The notes under the pieces were generated by a model. It was not told where the DNA came from and did not search any database. It saw nothing but the letters and a program-made list of their open reading frames with translations. A program made the translations under genes and the position numbers. This document shows, piece after piece, positions 63,313 through 64,000 of a DNA stretch of 64,000 nucleotides. Source of the stretch: Bolinopsis microptera (Eukaryota > Ctenophora > Tentaculata > Lobata > Bolinopsidae); assembly GCF_026151205.1 (NCBI RefSeq), contig NC_087079.1, positions 2,265,730-2,329,729 of the forward strand. Direction: 5' to 3'. Position 1 is the stretch's first letter, and the number at the start of each line of letters is the position of its first letter.

Positions 63313-63851
63313 GAGGGACCACATGCAAAACTGGTATATCTGTTTTTGATAGTTTTGAGATAAATGTATTTTACTGATTTATAAAATTCTATATCATGTG
63401 TAAAACACACTTCTAAAAAATGGTATATCTGTCTATATACCATTTTTAAAACTAGAATTGTTCCAAACTGGTATATCTCACGATATACCATTTTTTCTAT
63501 ACTATTAACAATAAAATAATTTAACTGAGAATGGTATATCTGAAGATATACCATTTGGGTTGGCTAAAGTCTATAAAATTTGTATAGATATACCGGTTTT
63601 ATAGAAGATAAGTTTCTTGAAGGTGGTATATCTGCAGATATACCATTTTGTTATCATGATTGTTAAAAGCTGAAATGGTATATTGTAACGTATACCAGTT
63701 TTGGAAAAATAAAATTTCACTTTTTTTCAAAAATTTCTTCAAAATTGTTCAAAAAAAGTTCCAAAGATGCACCTTTTCACCCTGAAGACTATGTGCTACC
63801 TGCGCAAAATTGGTATATGTTCAGATATACCAGTTTCGCATGTGGTCCCTC
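63313..63851. mobile_element. 539-bp TIR element composed of repeated hairpins
   Basis: The ends are 'gagggaccacatgcaaaact' and the complement of 'agtttcgcatgtggtccctc', about 29 bp with one mismatch. 'aaat' flanks both sides (63309-63312, 63852-63855). Inside are six near-palindromes that start 'tggtatatct' and end 'agatatacca' or close variants, centred near 63432, 63482, 63543, 63635, 63688 and 63821. No true ORF: the minus-strand open frame simply runs across the hairpins. Confidence 0.82.
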
Positions 63852-63855
63852 AAAT

Positions 63856-64000
63856 AATTTTGTATAAATTACAGAAACAAGTCTACATGACGTGTTGTAA
63901 TCAAGCGATGAACACTTGAGACAGTTTCTTCTGCCGACGTTTCCTGTAAATTAAAGTATACCCAACGTCCTCGATTAAAGAAACCAAGTGTCTTATACCG
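63856..64000. other. Window end, nothing recognised
   Basis: Short unique sequence after the TIR element. It includes 'ccgacgtttcctg' but no assignable structure. Confidence 0.3.

Noticed and set aside
63132-63554. 140-codon minus-strand ORF with 'MVYxQIYH' repeats
   Set aside because: It is the translation of the hairpin units of the 539-bp TIR element.

Overview
The window is animal nuclear DNA. It is AT-rich and contains spliced genes with GT-AG introns, a collagen-type prolyl hydroxylase, a class C G-protein-coupled receptor, many non-autonomous DNA transposons, Penelope-like and LINE retroelement remains, and several minisatellites. The gene content and repeat style suggest a marine invertebrate, perhaps a cnidarian, but nothing seen fixes the species.

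Layout. At 573-2765 (+) lie the last eight exons of a leprecan-type prolyl 3-hydroxylase ending in the ER-retention signal KDEL; its 5' part is outside the window. At 6076-7575 (-) is an intact, intronless 499-residue MFS transporter of the SVOP/SV2-like group. Degraded reverse transcriptase pieces follow at 7.7-9.6 kb. From 26776 down to 12334 (-) a complete GABA-B-type receptor gene can be read as 21 exons: signal peptide, Venus-flytrap ectodomain, seven membrane segments and a short tail. Every exon junction except the first keeps frame. Its introns hold a tRNA-like SINE head, a LINE RT relic, a Penelope GIY-YIG fragment, two hairpin MITEs and six tandem repeats, two of which amplify a 5' splice site.

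From 26.8 to 64 kb I see no host gene. The region is mobile and repetitive DNA. It includes a 1.4-kb TIR element (32632-34052, TSD ttat) and a 5'-truncated LINE copy with a 16-bp TSD (34726-35346). There is an internally deleted hAT transposase (37552-38056), a GC-rich hairpin island (39853-39950) and a 4.7-kb palindrome (43912-48611). Each arm of the palindrome carries a Penelope-type GIY-YIG endonuclease ORF and a hammerhead-like motif. Further on are an 8.1-kb minisatellite with a 29-bp unit, interrupted by a retroposon (49460-57595), a 1.7-kb foldback element made of GCCGGC-rich palindromes (59475-61144), a 14-bp minisatellite (62382-62766) and a 539-bp TIR element built of ggtatatct hairpins (63313-63851).

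The host genes are functionally independent: collagen modification in the ER, membrane transport, and neurotransmitter-type signalling. They show no operon-like linkage. The unusual biology here is in the repeats: the palindromic Penelope arrangement, the foldback element, and the splice-site-bearing intronic minisatellites.
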